From contig JAIOPM010000034.1 in NCBI GenBank assembly GCA_021413885.1, positions 1 through 40,943 of the forward strand: a stretch of 40,943 nt of DNA. The letters are read 5' to 3'. Below the pieces are notes generated by a model, which ran no database searches, had not been told where the DNA came from, and saw nothing but the letters and a program-made list of their open reading frames with translations. The first letter of the stretch is position 1, and each line of letters starts with the position of its first letter. Below, one piece after another: positions 17,391 to 24,977 of this stretch. The stretch comes from Planctomycetota bacterium. GTDB taxonomy: Bacteria; Planctomycetota; UBA1135; GCA-002686595. The position numbers and the translations under genes are program-made.

Positions 17391-18659
17391 CTAGAGGCCG
17401 GCGAACTCGCGCAGCTTGTCTTCGTTCTTCTTGATCTCTTCCTCGAGCGCGGCGACGGTCTTCTCGATGTTCTTGCCCGTCTTCAGCGCGGCGCGCAACG
17501 CGCCGTGTTTGTCGGAGATGCTCTTGATCCCGCCGTCGACGACGAACGCGACGAGGAGCCCGCTCTCGTTCATCAACTTGAGGTCGCCTTGCGGGTCGCC
17601 GGCGAACTCGAGGCCGAAGACCTTCTTCAGCGGATCGAGGCCGCCCTTGTTGGCGATGTTCGTGACCGCCCACTTCAACATGCCCTTCGGATCCGAGGCC
17701 GTCGGATCGATGAAGTAGCGCTCGACGTACGACGCGGCGCCGTAGCGGAACCACTGCGGGAGTTTCTTCTCCGCCCAGAACGCCTCGGCGAGCTCCTCGC
17801 CCTTCCACTTCTTCGTGGTGAGCGACGACATCGTCGTGACGCTCGGATCGAGCGCTTCACCGAACGATTGGCCGGCGGCGTGGCGGGTGTACGTGCGGCT
17901 GTAGCGCCACGTGTCGTCGCTCGATGTGTCGAAGCAACACACGCCTGAACCGGAGTAGCTGCCACGATCGAACGGCTCGGTCCAAAGCTCGGCGAAGAAC
18001 GCGCCGCTGATCGACGACAGGCCGCGCAGATCGGGCGATGAACGGCCGTCGCCGGTCGCGAACGCGTTGTATTGCTCGGGCGAGTTGAGCACGAGCACGA
18101 TCGGTCGCATCGGCGGCGTGCGTCCGTAGATGCGCTCGAGGTGCGAGGCGGTGCTCTCGGCTTCTTTCAGAGCTTCGAGCGCGACGTCGCGCTTGCACGT
18201 CGAGTAGATGTCGAAGTGCTTGCCGCGCAGACGCCACCATTGGCCGACCTTCGAGTGGTACGCGTTCGCGTCGTCGATCGACAACCACTTGTCGCCGCAC
18301 TTCCACTTGCCTTGGGCGACGTTGTCGACCTCGGTCGGCGCGACCCACTCGAGGTCTTGGCGCGTCCAGCCTTCCTTCGCCTTCTTCTGCTCGTCCGCGC
18401 TGAGCCAATCTCCGTCGGCGTTCTTGGCGAGACCGCGCGCGATGAGCACCGCTTCGAAGTCCTCCGGCCCTTCCTTCTTCGCGTCCTTCGTTTTGTCGGT
18501 CACCTTGTCGGTCTTGCCGCCGACAGGTTCCTTTTCCTTGGGCTTCTTCTTGTCGTCGCCCTTGGCCTGCACGAAGGCGGCGACTGTCGGGGATGCAGCG
18601 GGCGCGGCGTGGACGAAAGCCTGCGTGTGAATCAAGGCGAAGAAGAGCGGCGCGATCAT
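17391..18659 (-). CDS. Exported protein of unknown function, lysine-rich linker then DUF1570-like domain
   Basis: The 422-residue protein has a signal-peptide-like start (residues 1-19), then a Lys/Glu/Asp-rich low-complexity linker (about 33-65), then a globular part. GKHFDIYSTCKRD, followed by a helix and RPIVLVLNSPEQYNAF, resembles the start of planctomycete DUF1570-like putative peptidases. LPQWFRYGAASYVERYF resembles the stretch after their zinc site. The expected HExxH is missing: the matching position reads RHAAGQSFG. It may thus be a catalytically dead relative. A good GAGGAAC ribosome binding site sits 5 bp before ATG 18659. It ends 28 bp before the 810-residue secreted protein gene on the same strand. 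Confidence 0.65.
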   Translation of the reverse strand: MIAPLFFALIHTQAFVHAAPAASPTVAAFVQAKGDDKKKPKEKEPVGGKTDKVTDKTKDAKKEGPEDFEAVLIARGLAKNADGDWLSADEQKKAKEGWTRQDLEWVAPTEVDNVAQGKWKCGDKWLSIDDANAYHSKVGQWWRLRGKHFDIYSTCKRDVALEALKEAESTASHLERIYGRTPPMRPIVLVLNSPEQYNAFATGDGRSSPDLRGLSSISGAFFAELWTEPFDRGSYSGSGVCCFDTSSDDTWRYSRTYTRHAAGQSFGEALDPSVTTMSSLTTKKWKGEELAEAFWAEKKLPQWFRYGAASYVERYFIDPTASDPKGMLKWAVTNIANKGGLDPLKKVFGLEFAGDPQGDLKLMNESGLLVAFVVDGGIKSISDKHGALRAALKTGKNIEKTVAALEEEIKKNEDKLREFAGL

Positions 18660-19215
18660 GTGGGTTCCTCGGTCGCGGGGCAGCGCCTTGTCGATCGCTC
18701 GAAGGCGATCGGGTGGTGCGGTTCTCCCGTCGGGGCTCCGTCGCGTCGTTCGGAAGGTCGAACGGGCTCGGTGCCTGAAAGAACGCAGAGCCTAACAGGC
18801 TCGCCCGCGCAGCTGTCTCGCGCCCGATCGCTCACCATCGTCATCGCGCGGCGGAGAAAGCAAATCGAGGTCCTACCCACCCCCTACCGATCGCGCTCGT
18901 CGCGACGGAGTCGCCGCGGGAACGTGCGGGTTCGATGTCTGGCGGTCGTCTGCATGCCGAGCGGGGAACGAAGCGGTGAGATCGTCGCTGTTGGCGGAGC
19001 AAGCGGATCGATGCGCACACGCTCCTCCATAACGCCTCAGCGTTGGGCAACCCGCGCCCCTTCGGGCCGCTGGCGCCGCTTCGGCTTGTCCCCCATCCGA
19101 CCGCTCCCTACAATGCGCCGCCCGCGAACCGCTCGAGAGTCCGGGAGCACCCGCCGCGTTCGCGTCGATGCCGAAACCTTGCGTTGGCGGCCTGCGGCTT
19201 CACCGAGAGTTAGGC
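18660..19215. other. 556-bp divergent intergenic region
   Basis: It lies between the 422-residue exported protein gene (minus) and the cyclophilin gene (plus). It holds one good plus-strand promoter (19086-19114) and a small palindrome (AGCCT-AAC-AGGCT, 18789-18801). Short arginine-rich open frames here lack ribosome binding sites. I see no RNA gene or repeat. Confidence 0.6.
19086..19114 (+). promoter_or_regulatory. Sigma-70-type promoter for the cyclophilin gene
   Basis: TTGTCC at 19086-19091, a 17-bp spacer and TACAAT at 19109-19114 form a near-consensus promoter, giving a leader of about 95 bases. The -10 lies inside the 18-nt string also found before cystathionine beta-synthase. Confidence 0.7.
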
Positions 19216-20226
19216 ATGGCTCAACACAAAGCGCCGACGGCGGTCACGCTCGCACCGCGGTCCGAGCAGACAGCATTCCAGGCCTGGGTCGCCAAGTACT
19301 GGTTGGTAGGGCTCGTCGTGCTGTTGGCCGGCGGCGCGGTCGTACTGGTGGCGCAGTACCGCAAGCGCCAAGTGGAGCACGCGCGGGTGAATACGTGGTC
19401 GAAGCTCGCGACCGTGCTCGTGCCCAATCCGTTCACGCAGATGCCGGGAGGCCAACCAGAAGTGCTGGCGCAGCTCGGCGACGAACTCATGGCCGATCCG
19501 ACCGGCGGTTGGGCTCGATTGGTCGAGGCGCGGAGTCGCTATGCGGCCGGCGACATCGAAGGCGCGCGGAGTGCTTTGCAGAAGCTACGGGAGCAGGCAC
19601 CGAACCATCCGGTGCTCAAGCTGAAGACCGAGGATGGGTCGACTTCCCTCGTCGATGCGTTCGAGGCGGCCCTCGGAACCAGCAAGGCTTGGGAGGATGC
19701 ACATCCGGGTCTTTTCGCGAACCCGCCGCCGCCCGCCGATGCGCCGCGCGTGACGCTGACCACGGCTAAAGGCGTCATTGAGGTGCAGTTGTACGCCGAT
19801 AAGGCGCCCGCTCACTGCGCGAACTTCCTCAAGCTCGTCAACGAGAAGTTCTATGACGGCACCCGGTTCCACCGCATCGATCCGCGCATGATGATCCAAG
19901 GCGGCGATCCGGGCTCGAAGACCGACGCGACGAGCACCTGGGGACAAGGCGGCCCGGGATACACGCTTCCGCAGGAGCCCAACGATCTGTATCACTTCGC
20001 CGGCGTCCTCGCCGCGGCGAAGAAGTCCGGCGACGCGGAGAGCTCCGGCAGCCAGTTCTACATCACTGTGGCGGCTGCTCACCACCTGGACGGCGACTAC
20101 ACCGTCTTCGGCAAGGTGACTGCGGGCATGGACGTGATCCAGCAGATCGCTTCAGGTGAAATCGCGCCCGACACGATCGACAGACCGATTGACGCGGTAG
20201 TCCTCACGGCAGCGGCCGTCAAGTAG
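19216..20226 (+). CDS. Membrane-anchored cyclophilin-type peptidyl-prolyl isomerase
   Basis: The 336-residue protein has one transmembrane segment at about 29-48 (LVGLVVLLAGGAVVLVAQY), a helical region at about 55-165 (including AGDIEGARSALQKLREQAP, TPR-like), and a cyclophilin domain from about 178. FHRIDPRMMIQGGDP, GSQFYIT and LDGDYTVFGKV carry the conserved active-site residues (Arg219, Gln228, Phe281, Phe298). The anchor plus helical region is the layout of YfgM/SurA-like folding helpers, and the isomerase probably acts in the periplasm. The ATG at 19216 is preferred to an in-frame ATG at 19168 because the leader there looks non-coding. Codon use here is less biased to GCG/CGC than in the surrounding genes. 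It converges with parB. Confidence 0.9.
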   Translation: MAQHKAPTAVTLAPRSEQTAFQAWVAKYWLVGLVVLLAGGAVVLVAQYRKRQVEHARVNTWSKLATVLVPNPFTQMPGGQPEVLAQLGDELMADPTGGWARLVEARSRYAAGDIEGARSALQKLREQAPNHPVLKLKTEDGSTSLVDAFEAALGTSKAWEDAHPGLFANPPPPADAPRVTLTTAKGVIEVQLYADKAPAHCANFLKLVNEKFYDGTRFHRIDPRMMIQGGDPGSKTDATSTWGQGGPGYTLPQEPNDLYHFAGVLAAAKKSGDAESSGSQFYITVAAAHHLDGDYTVFGKVTAGMDVIQQIASGEIAPDTIDRPIDAVVLTAAAVK

Positions 20227-20255
20227 CTGGCCCCGATGGCGGACGCTCGTTCGCT

Positions 20256-21119
20256 CTAGAGCTTGCGCGCGGGCGCGATCGCTTCGACCACTCGAGTCAG
20301 CTCCTCGTGTGAGAAGCACTCGATCGTGATCTGCGCTCGCTCGCCAGCGAGCTTGGTGACGCGGGCCTTGGAGCCGAGGGCGTCAGTGAGCCGACGAGAC
20401 AGCGCAGCGGCCCACGAGGGCACGGCTTCCTTCCTGCTCGCAGCCACCGCGGTGGACTTCACGTTGGTCTGCGTCTGGCGAACGTGATCCTCGACCTGAC
20501 GGACCGACAGGGACTTTCGGACGGTGGTCTCGAGTAGAGCCAGCTGTTCGTGGGCGTCCGGCAGTCCAAGCAGAGCTCGTGCGTGGCCCATCTGAATGAG
20601 GTCCGCGACCAGCGCATCCTGGACCCTCGCCGGAAGTTCGAGCAGGCGCAGGTGGTTGGCAACTGTCGACCGCTGCATGCCGACACGCTCGGCAACTGTC
20701 TCCTGCGTCAGCCCCAGCTGATCGCGCATCGCCCGAAAACCGGCGGCACGCTCGATCGGGTTGAGATCCCTTCGTTGGAGGTTCTCCACGAGCGCGAGCT
20801 CAAGCATGTCTTTGTCCGGAACGTCAGGGCGAATGACCGCGGGCACTCGCGCCATTCCAATCAACTGGCTCGCTCGCCAGCGGCGCTCGCCCGAGATGAT
20901 TTCGTATCGATCGCCATGGGGCCGAACCACGATCGGCTGCATCATGCCGTGCTGTCGCAGGCTGTTCGCAAGCTCTTGGATCGCGGTCGGGTCAAACGAA
21001 CGGCGAGGCTGATAGGGGTTGGGCTTGAGGATCTCCGTGGGTATCGTGGTCCCACCAGCATGTTCCTCCGGAGTCGACCCCAGCAGTGAACCCAGACCCT
21101 TCCCCAATCGTCGCTCCAT
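20256..21119 (-). CDS. parB: Chromosome-partitioning protein ParB
   Basis: ParB is the CTP-dependent clamp that loads at parS and spreads along the chromosome. The N-terminus (MERRLGKGLGSLLGS) is typical. PNPYQPRRSFDP and IVVRPHGDRYEIISGERRWRASQ contain the CTP-binding box (GERRWRA), and ENLQRRDLNPIERA follows. The helix-turn-helix is LTQETVAERVGMQRSTVANHLRLLELP, with a dimerising C-terminal domain after. The start is ATG 21119, which has a strong GAGGAG 6 bp upstream; a longer frame to 21182 would read through the parS site. ParA is not adjacent but lies 8.4 kb away at 29536, which is uncommon. The stop is near a GCTCTAGAGC palindrome (20251-20260) at the convergent junction with the cyclophilin gene. 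Confidence 0.96.
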   Translation of the reverse strand: MERRLGKGLGSLLGSTPEEHAGGTTIPTEILKPNPYQPRRSFDPTAIQELANSLRQHGMMQPIVVRPHGDRYEIISGERRWRASQLIGMARVPAVIRPDVPDKDMLELALVENLQRRDLNPIERAAGFRAMRDQLGLTQETVAERVGMQRSTVANHLRLLELPARVQDALVADLIQMGHARALLGLPDAHEQLALLETTVRKSLSVRQVEDHVRQTQTNVKSTAVAASRKEAVPSWAAALSRRLTDALGSKARVTKLAGERAQITIECFSHEELTRVVEAIAPARKL

Positions 21120-21135
21120 GGCCCGCTCCTCTTGT

Positions 21136-21151
21136 TGTTCCACGTGGAACG
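21136..21151. promoter_or_regulatory. parS centromere-like site
   Basis: TGTTCCACGTGGAACG contains the perfect 14-bp palindrome GTTCCACGTGGAAC (21137-21150) and matches the bacterial parS pattern TGTTNCACGTGNAACA at all but the last base. It lies 16 bp upstream of the parB start. ParB binding here would nucleate partition complexes and may autoregulate parB. Confidence 0.88.
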
Positions 21152-21244
21152 CTCTCCGCCACAACCGTTGGCGGCGCGTCACGCGCAGCCCTAGGGTAGT
21201 GGTTGTCGGGACCCAACACCACCAGATGTTGTGGAGGGATGTTT

Positions 21245-21901
21245 GTGAGCGCTAGCACCAACGCTCTTCGAGTCTCGTTCCTCGCAGGCGCCAGGGGCAT
21301 GTGGCGAACGCTGATCGCGTGCACGTTGCTGGGCGTCGTCGGCGGCTTCATTGGTTCGCGCGGTGGGATCTCGATAGTGTCTTCTAGTGGTCCTGACATG
21401 CTGTTTATTTGGTGTACATCCGCGCTCCTCGCCTCGACATGCTCTGCGGCGTGGTGTACGCGCCAAGGTCGCCTGCTCAGACAAGCTGTCGGTCACGGTA
21501 TCGTGGGCATCGCGCTGACCCAGGCCACGGTCTGCGTAGTCCTCGGCGTCGGATGCGCCCAGGTCGGCCAGGCGCTAGCGCCTGGCACAGCGGAACTCAC
21601 GGGCCGGTCGGACATCGCGTGGGGGCTTTCGGTGCTCGCGGTGAGATGGGGGACGCTCGTCGCCGCGGTGGTTGCGTTGAACCTGAGACCGTGGCTCACG
21701 GTGCAGCTCGTGATCGCGACGGGTTGGTTGCTCCCTCGCGCGCTTCCAGCGCTGTCGTTCCTCGATCCGTCCCGCGCGATCTCCGACGCGATGACGCTCC
21801 ACGCTCAACCCACGGCGGGGTGGACGGCCGATATCGGAGCGGTCGTGTCCCTCGGCTTGGCGGCTATCCTCCTCGAACGACGGGTGTCGCGCGCTCCATG
21901 A
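21245..21901 (+). CDS. Integral membrane protein of unknown function
   Basis: A protein of about 218 residues with roughly six hydrophobic segments, such as LIACTLLGVVGGFIG, LFIWCTSALLASTCSAA, GIALTQATVCVVLGVGC and LSVLAVRWGTLVAAVVALNL. The GTG at 21245 is spaced 7 bp from GGAGG (21233-21237) and is favoured; an ATG at 21239 abuts the same site and would add two residues. No enzyme or transporter motif is visible. The stop overlaps the start of the metallophosphoesterase gene (ATGA at 21898), so the two are translationally coupled. Base usage is less extreme than in most neighbours. It is divergent from parB across the parS region. Confidence 0.75.
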   Translation: MSASTNALRVSFLAGARGMWRTLIACTLLGVVGGFIGSRGGISIVSSSGPDMLFIWCTSALLASTCSAAWCTRQGRLLRQAVGHGIVGIALTQATVCVVLGVGCAQVGQALAPGTAELTGRSDIAWGLSVLAVRWGTLVAAVVALNLRPWLTVQLVIATGWLLPRALPALSFLDPSRAISDAMTLHAQPTAGWTADIGAVVSLGLAAILLERRVSRAP

Positions 21902-22632
21902 GATACGGCATCCTCGGTGACATCCATTCCAACCTCTCGGCGCTCGAGAGCGTGTTGACCGCCCTCGATCGCGAGGGCGTGGATGTCGTCCTCAGCGTCG
22001 GCGACATCGTCGGCTACGGAGCCGCGCCGAGCGAGTGCATCGCGCTGTTGCGCGAGCGCGGTGTTCGACCGGTGATGGGGAACCACGACGCCGCGTGCTT
22101 GCAGTTGCTCGACACGCGCTACTTCAACAACTACGCGCGCGCCGCCGTCGAGTGGACGCGCGAACGCATCGGCGCCGAGGAGCGCGAGTGGTTGTTGTCG
22201 GCTCCGCTCGTGCTCCACTTCGATCACTGCTCCGTCTCGCACGGAACGCTCTTCCGACCGGAGCTCTTCGACTACATCCAGAGTCCGACCGACGCGGATC
22301 CGTCGCTCGACGTCATGCCGCTGCCGGTTTGCTTCGTGGGACACACGCACGTACCGGTGACGTTGCTGCGGTTGCGCGAGGATCCGACGCGCACGGCGTA
22401 CACCGTCGACTATGAAGTCGATGTCGACGAAGCGCTGCGCGCGTTGGTCAACGTCGGCAGCGTCGGTCAGCCGCGCGACGAAGATCCGCGAGCCGCGTAC
22501 GCCGTCTTCGATTCCGACGCCGGACGCGTGTGGATCAAGCGAGTCGAGTACGACATCCGCACCGAAGCACAGCGCATCCACGATGCCGGCTTGCCGGCGA
22601 TGTTGGCGGATCGCCTCTATCTCGGCGTCTAG
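21898..22632 (+). CDS. Metallophosphoesterase, YfcE/serine-threonine phosphatase-like
   Basis: The 244-residue protein carries the full metallophosphoesterase set: GDIHSN at the N-terminus, GDIVGYG, GNHDAA and GHTHVP. These coordinate the two-metal centre. The GYGAAPSECIALL phrase, and the lack of cap or membrane regions, match the small single-domain phosphodiesterase and DevT-like group. The substrate is not known. It is coupled to the upstream membrane protein gene by a 4-bp overlap. Its stop codon lies inside an 18-bp palindrome shared with the facing HPr-fusion gene. Confidence 0.9.
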   Translation: MRYGILGDIHSNLSALESVLTALDREGVDVVLSVGDIVGYGAAPSECIALLRERGVRPVMGNHDAACLQLLDTRYFNNYARAAVEWTRERIGAEEREWLLSAPLVLHFDHCSVSHGTLFRPELFDYIQSPTDADPSLDVMPLPVCFVGHTHVPVTLLRLREDPTRTAYTVDYEVDVDEALRALVNVGSVGQPRDEDPRAAYAVFDSDAGRVWIKRVEYDIRTEAQRIHDAGLPAMLADRLYLGV

Positions 22633-22639
22633 ACGCCGA
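22622..22639. terminator. 18-bp perfect palindrome between convergent genes
   Basis: TCGGCGTCTAGACGCCGA is a perfect palindrome containing the metallophosphoesterase stop (TAG) and ending 3 bp before the stop of the facing gene. Its position suggests a two-way transcription stop, but there is no U-tract and essentially no loop, so this is tentative. Confidence 0.4.
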
Positions 22640-22641
22640 AC

Positions 22642-23952
22642 TCAGGAACCGCGCAGGTACTGCAGCTCGTTCGGCAACCGATCCATGCCGTTCTCGCCGA
22701 GCCCGTGCTCGAAGAGCAAGCCGATGTCGCGCAACGGATTCTCGTCGCCGCGGAACACGTACCTGCGTGCGTCCGGATGCGAGCCGACCGCCACCAACAC
22801 GTCGAGGATCGAGCTCGCGTTGCAGCGCCGCCCATCGACCTCGAGTTCGACCGGAGTCGCATAACGGTTGACGATGCTCACGATCAGCGCAGCGGGTCGC
22901 GCATGCAACTTCAAGTCGTCGGGCAGATCGACGACGAGCTCCTGCACGTTCGTGTATTCGCGCAGGAGCGACTCCGCTAACGAGCGCCCGCCGCGCATGA
23001 AGCGATCCGCCCAGTAGAGGAGGTGATTCAAGATCACGTCCTGCACTTCGGTGCGATCGACCAACGAGCGAATGCGGCGTTCGGCTTCTTCGTCGCGCGA
23101 ACCGCTGTCGTGCCGTTCGACGAAGTGGGTGAGGAACGTCACGGCTTCGAGCAAGTGCAACGACGCCGACAAATGCCCGCGCAGCTTCGGAAGGTTCTCG
23201 TCCTCGCCTTCGAGCACCGTGTTCTTCACGTGCGTGTCGTACGTCGACTGCAAGTTGTGCACGGTCGCTTCGTACACACGCGCGCGCTCCTCGCTGCACA
23301 CGCGCGACAAATACTGCTCGCGGTCCTTCGCCGCCGGGATCCGGCGCACGCCGAGGCCGGCGAACATCGTGCAGGCCGACACGTACTTCGAAGCGGTCTC
23401 CGCGATGCGTTGCTCTTCGTCGACGATGTCTTCCTGACCGACGTTGCGCGGCAAGCGTTGGCGCGTGAAGCCGTCGGCGAAGTCGTTCTCGTGGAGGCCT
23501 TCGTTCGGCAGCGCGAGGTTGAGCGTGCGCGCCTCCTTCTGGATCTCCGACAACAAGTTCAACGTCGCGCGACGGATCATCGAACCGGCGCGTTGGAACG
23601 AGCGGCGTAGATCGGCGAGCTCGTCCGCATCCAACGCCGGCGCGACGCCGTAGCCGTCGAAGCGCCCTTGCAGGTGTCCGAGACTGAAACCGGAGAGCGC
23701 GAACCAACGCACCGACGCGACGAACTCGCGCAACGGACTGAACGTGCGGTTGTACTGGGCGCCGAAGTCGTCGAGGAACGACTCCAAAGCCTCGGACTCG
23801 CTCACCAACGGGTAGTAGTGCTTCTTGCCCCAGTCCTTGCTCGAGCTCTCGAGCAACGTGTTGCAGAGCATCGCGAACGACGCGGCACGTGTGTGCAGCA
23901 GTGCGCCGAACTCGCGTTCGTGGATGACTTCCTCGAGAGATCGATCGGTCAT
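22642..23952 (-). CDS. Large protein with a C-terminal HPr (PTS phosphocarrier) domain
   Basis: The last 90 residues (about 340-425) form an HPr domain: LKLHARPAALIVSIVNRY contains the phosphorylatable His350 (LHARPAA), and NASSILDVLVAVG aligns with the Ser46 kinase site (Ser381). HPr normally passes phosphate from enzyme I to sugar permeases. Residues 1-335 are a soluble, helix-rich region with no motif I can name; it has long amphipathic stretches and several cysteines. Such a large N-terminal partner is unusual, since free HPr is about 88 residues. No enzyme I, EIIA or HPr kinase gene is visible in the window. The gene is divergent from the sigma factor at 24156, which suggests a link between phosphorylation state and gene control; that is speculation. 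Confidence 0.85.
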   Translation of the reverse strand: MTDRSLEEVIHEREFGALLHTRAASFAMLCNTLLESSSKDWGKKHYYPLVSESEALESFLDDFGAQYNRTFSPLREFVASVRWFALSGFSLGHLQGRFDGYGVAPALDADELADLRRSFQRAGSMIRRATLNLLSEIQKEARTLNLALPNEGLHENDFADGFTRQRLPRNVGQEDIVDEEQRIAETASKYVSACTMFAGLGVRRIPAAKDREQYLSRVCSEERARVYEATVHNLQSTYDTHVKNTVLEGEDENLPKLRGHLSASLHLLEAVTFLTHFVERHDSGSRDEEAERRIRSLVDRTEVQDVILNHLLYWADRFMRGGRSLAESLLREYTNVQELVVDLPDDLKLHARPAALIVSIVNRYATPVELEVDGRRCNASSILDVLVAVGSHPDARRYVFRGDENPLRDIGLLFEHGLGENGMDRLPNELQYLRGS

Positions 23953-24114
23953 GCGGGTCGCGTCGGTCGGCGTGGGCGAGCCTGGAGCAAAGTTAGCAGA
24001 CGGGAGGCGGAAACGGGCACGTCCGCGGCCGATGGATGGGGCCGAAAGGAAGGCCGTGCTTTCGTCGCCCGCCTCAAGAACCGCTCTCGACGCGGTCGAT
24101 CCTTGGCGCGCCTC

Positions 24115-24135
24115 TCCCGGACTCCCGTTCCGGGA
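24115..24135 (+). promoter_or_regulatory. Leader hairpin before the sigma-factor gene
   Basis: TCCCGGA (24115-24121) pairs with TCCGGGA (24129-24135) to give a perfect 7-bp stem with a 7-base loop, ending 8 bases before the ribosome binding site. It could modulate initiation, but this is unproven. Confidence 0.35.
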
Positions 24136-24143
24136 CCCATCAC

Positions 24144-24158
24144 AGGAGCCACGCCATC
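24144..24158 (+). promoter_or_regulatory. Ribosome binding site followed by a non-standard ATC start
   Basis: AGGAG at 24144-24148 is followed, 7 bases on, by ATC at 24156. This is the ideal distance and lies exactly where sigma-70 homology begins. There is no ATG, GTG or TTG in this frame between 24039 and 24158. Confidence 0.5.
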
Positions 24159-24968
24159 TCTTCCGAACGCTGCCTCGAGACGTACCTCCAGGAGATCAAC
24201 GAGATCCCGCTCCTTTCCCCGGGCGAGGAGCGCGATCTGGGTCGTCGCATCCAGTCGGGCGATCTCGCGGCGCGCGAGCACATGGTGCGCGCGAACCTGC
24301 GCCTCGTCGTCTCGGTCGCGAAGGTCTACTCCGAACGCGGTCTCTCGATCCAAGACCTGATCGCCGAAGGCAACATCGGTCTCTTGAAGGCCGCGGAGAA
24401 GTTCAATCCCGACGCCGGGTGCCGCTTCTCGACGTACGCGACGTGGTGGATCAAGCAGTCGATCCGCCGCGCTCTCTTGAACACGGTGAAGTCGGTCCGC
24501 GTGCCGGGTTACATGGCCGAGCTGATCTCGCGTTGGCGCTTGGTCAGCCAAGAACTCGGCTTCATGCTCGGGCGTCCGCCGAGCCTCGAGGAAGTCGCGC
24601 TGGAACTCGGTATTCCCGAGGAGAATTGGTCGCTCTTCAAGCGCACGATCCAAACGTCGAGCCTCGGCGCGCAGCTCTCGCTCGAGACGCTCACCACCAA
24701 TCAGGAAACGGTCGAGGACGAGTCGACGCTGACGCCGGACGAGAAGCTGCTCAACAAGGATCTGTTGCTGCGCCTCGAACACCTGCTGTCGGTGATCGAC
24801 GAGCGCGAGGCGACGATCCTGAAGCTCCGCTACGGCCTCGGGCCCGACAACACTGAGCCGATGACGTTGAAGGAGATCGGCAAGGTCGTCGGCCTGACGC
24901 GCGAACGCGTCCGCCAGATCGAACGCGAAGCGCTGCGCAAGCTCTACAATGTCATGAGTGGCGAGTGA
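24156..24968 (+). CDS. Sigma-70 family RNA polymerase sigma factor (group 1/2 type)
   Basis: The product has region 1.2 (LETYLQEINEIPLLSPGEE), region 2 (MVRANLRLVVSVAKVYSERG, then FSTYATWWIKQSIRRAL, the -10 recognition helix), region 3, and region 4 with the -35 helix-turn-helix (LKEIGKVVGLTRERVRQIER). The compact 270-residue form, without region 1.1, fits a primary-like or group 2 sigma. The coordinates use the ATC candidate at 24156; the only standard in-frame start is ATG 24036, which has no ribosome binding site and adds 40 residues without homology. The gene is 10 bp from hemW. The promoters in this window (TTGACC/TACAAT style) are consistent with a factor of this class. Confidence 0.85.
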   Translation: MSSERCLETYLQEINEIPLLSPGEERDLGRRIQSGDLAAREHMVRANLRLVVSVAKVYSERGLSIQDLIAEGNIGLLKAAEKFNPDAGCRFSTYATWWIKQSIRRALLNTVKSVRVPGYMAELISRWRLVSQELGFMLGRPPSLEEVALELGIPEENWSLFKRTIQTSSLGAQLSLETLTTNQETVEDESTLTPDEKLLNKDLLLRLEHLLSVIDEREATILKLRYGLGPDNTEPMTLKEIGKVVGLTRERVRQIEREALRKLYNVMSGE

Positions 24969-24977
24969 GCAGCAGGC

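Noticed and set aside
18841..19050. 69-residue minus-strand open frame in the intergenic region
   Set aside because: No ribosome binding site, arginine-rich, and overlaps the region leading to the promoter at 19086.
24036..24155. ATG at 24036 as the sigma-factor start
   Set aside because: Kept only as an alternative: no ribosome binding site, and the 40 added residues have no sigma similarity.
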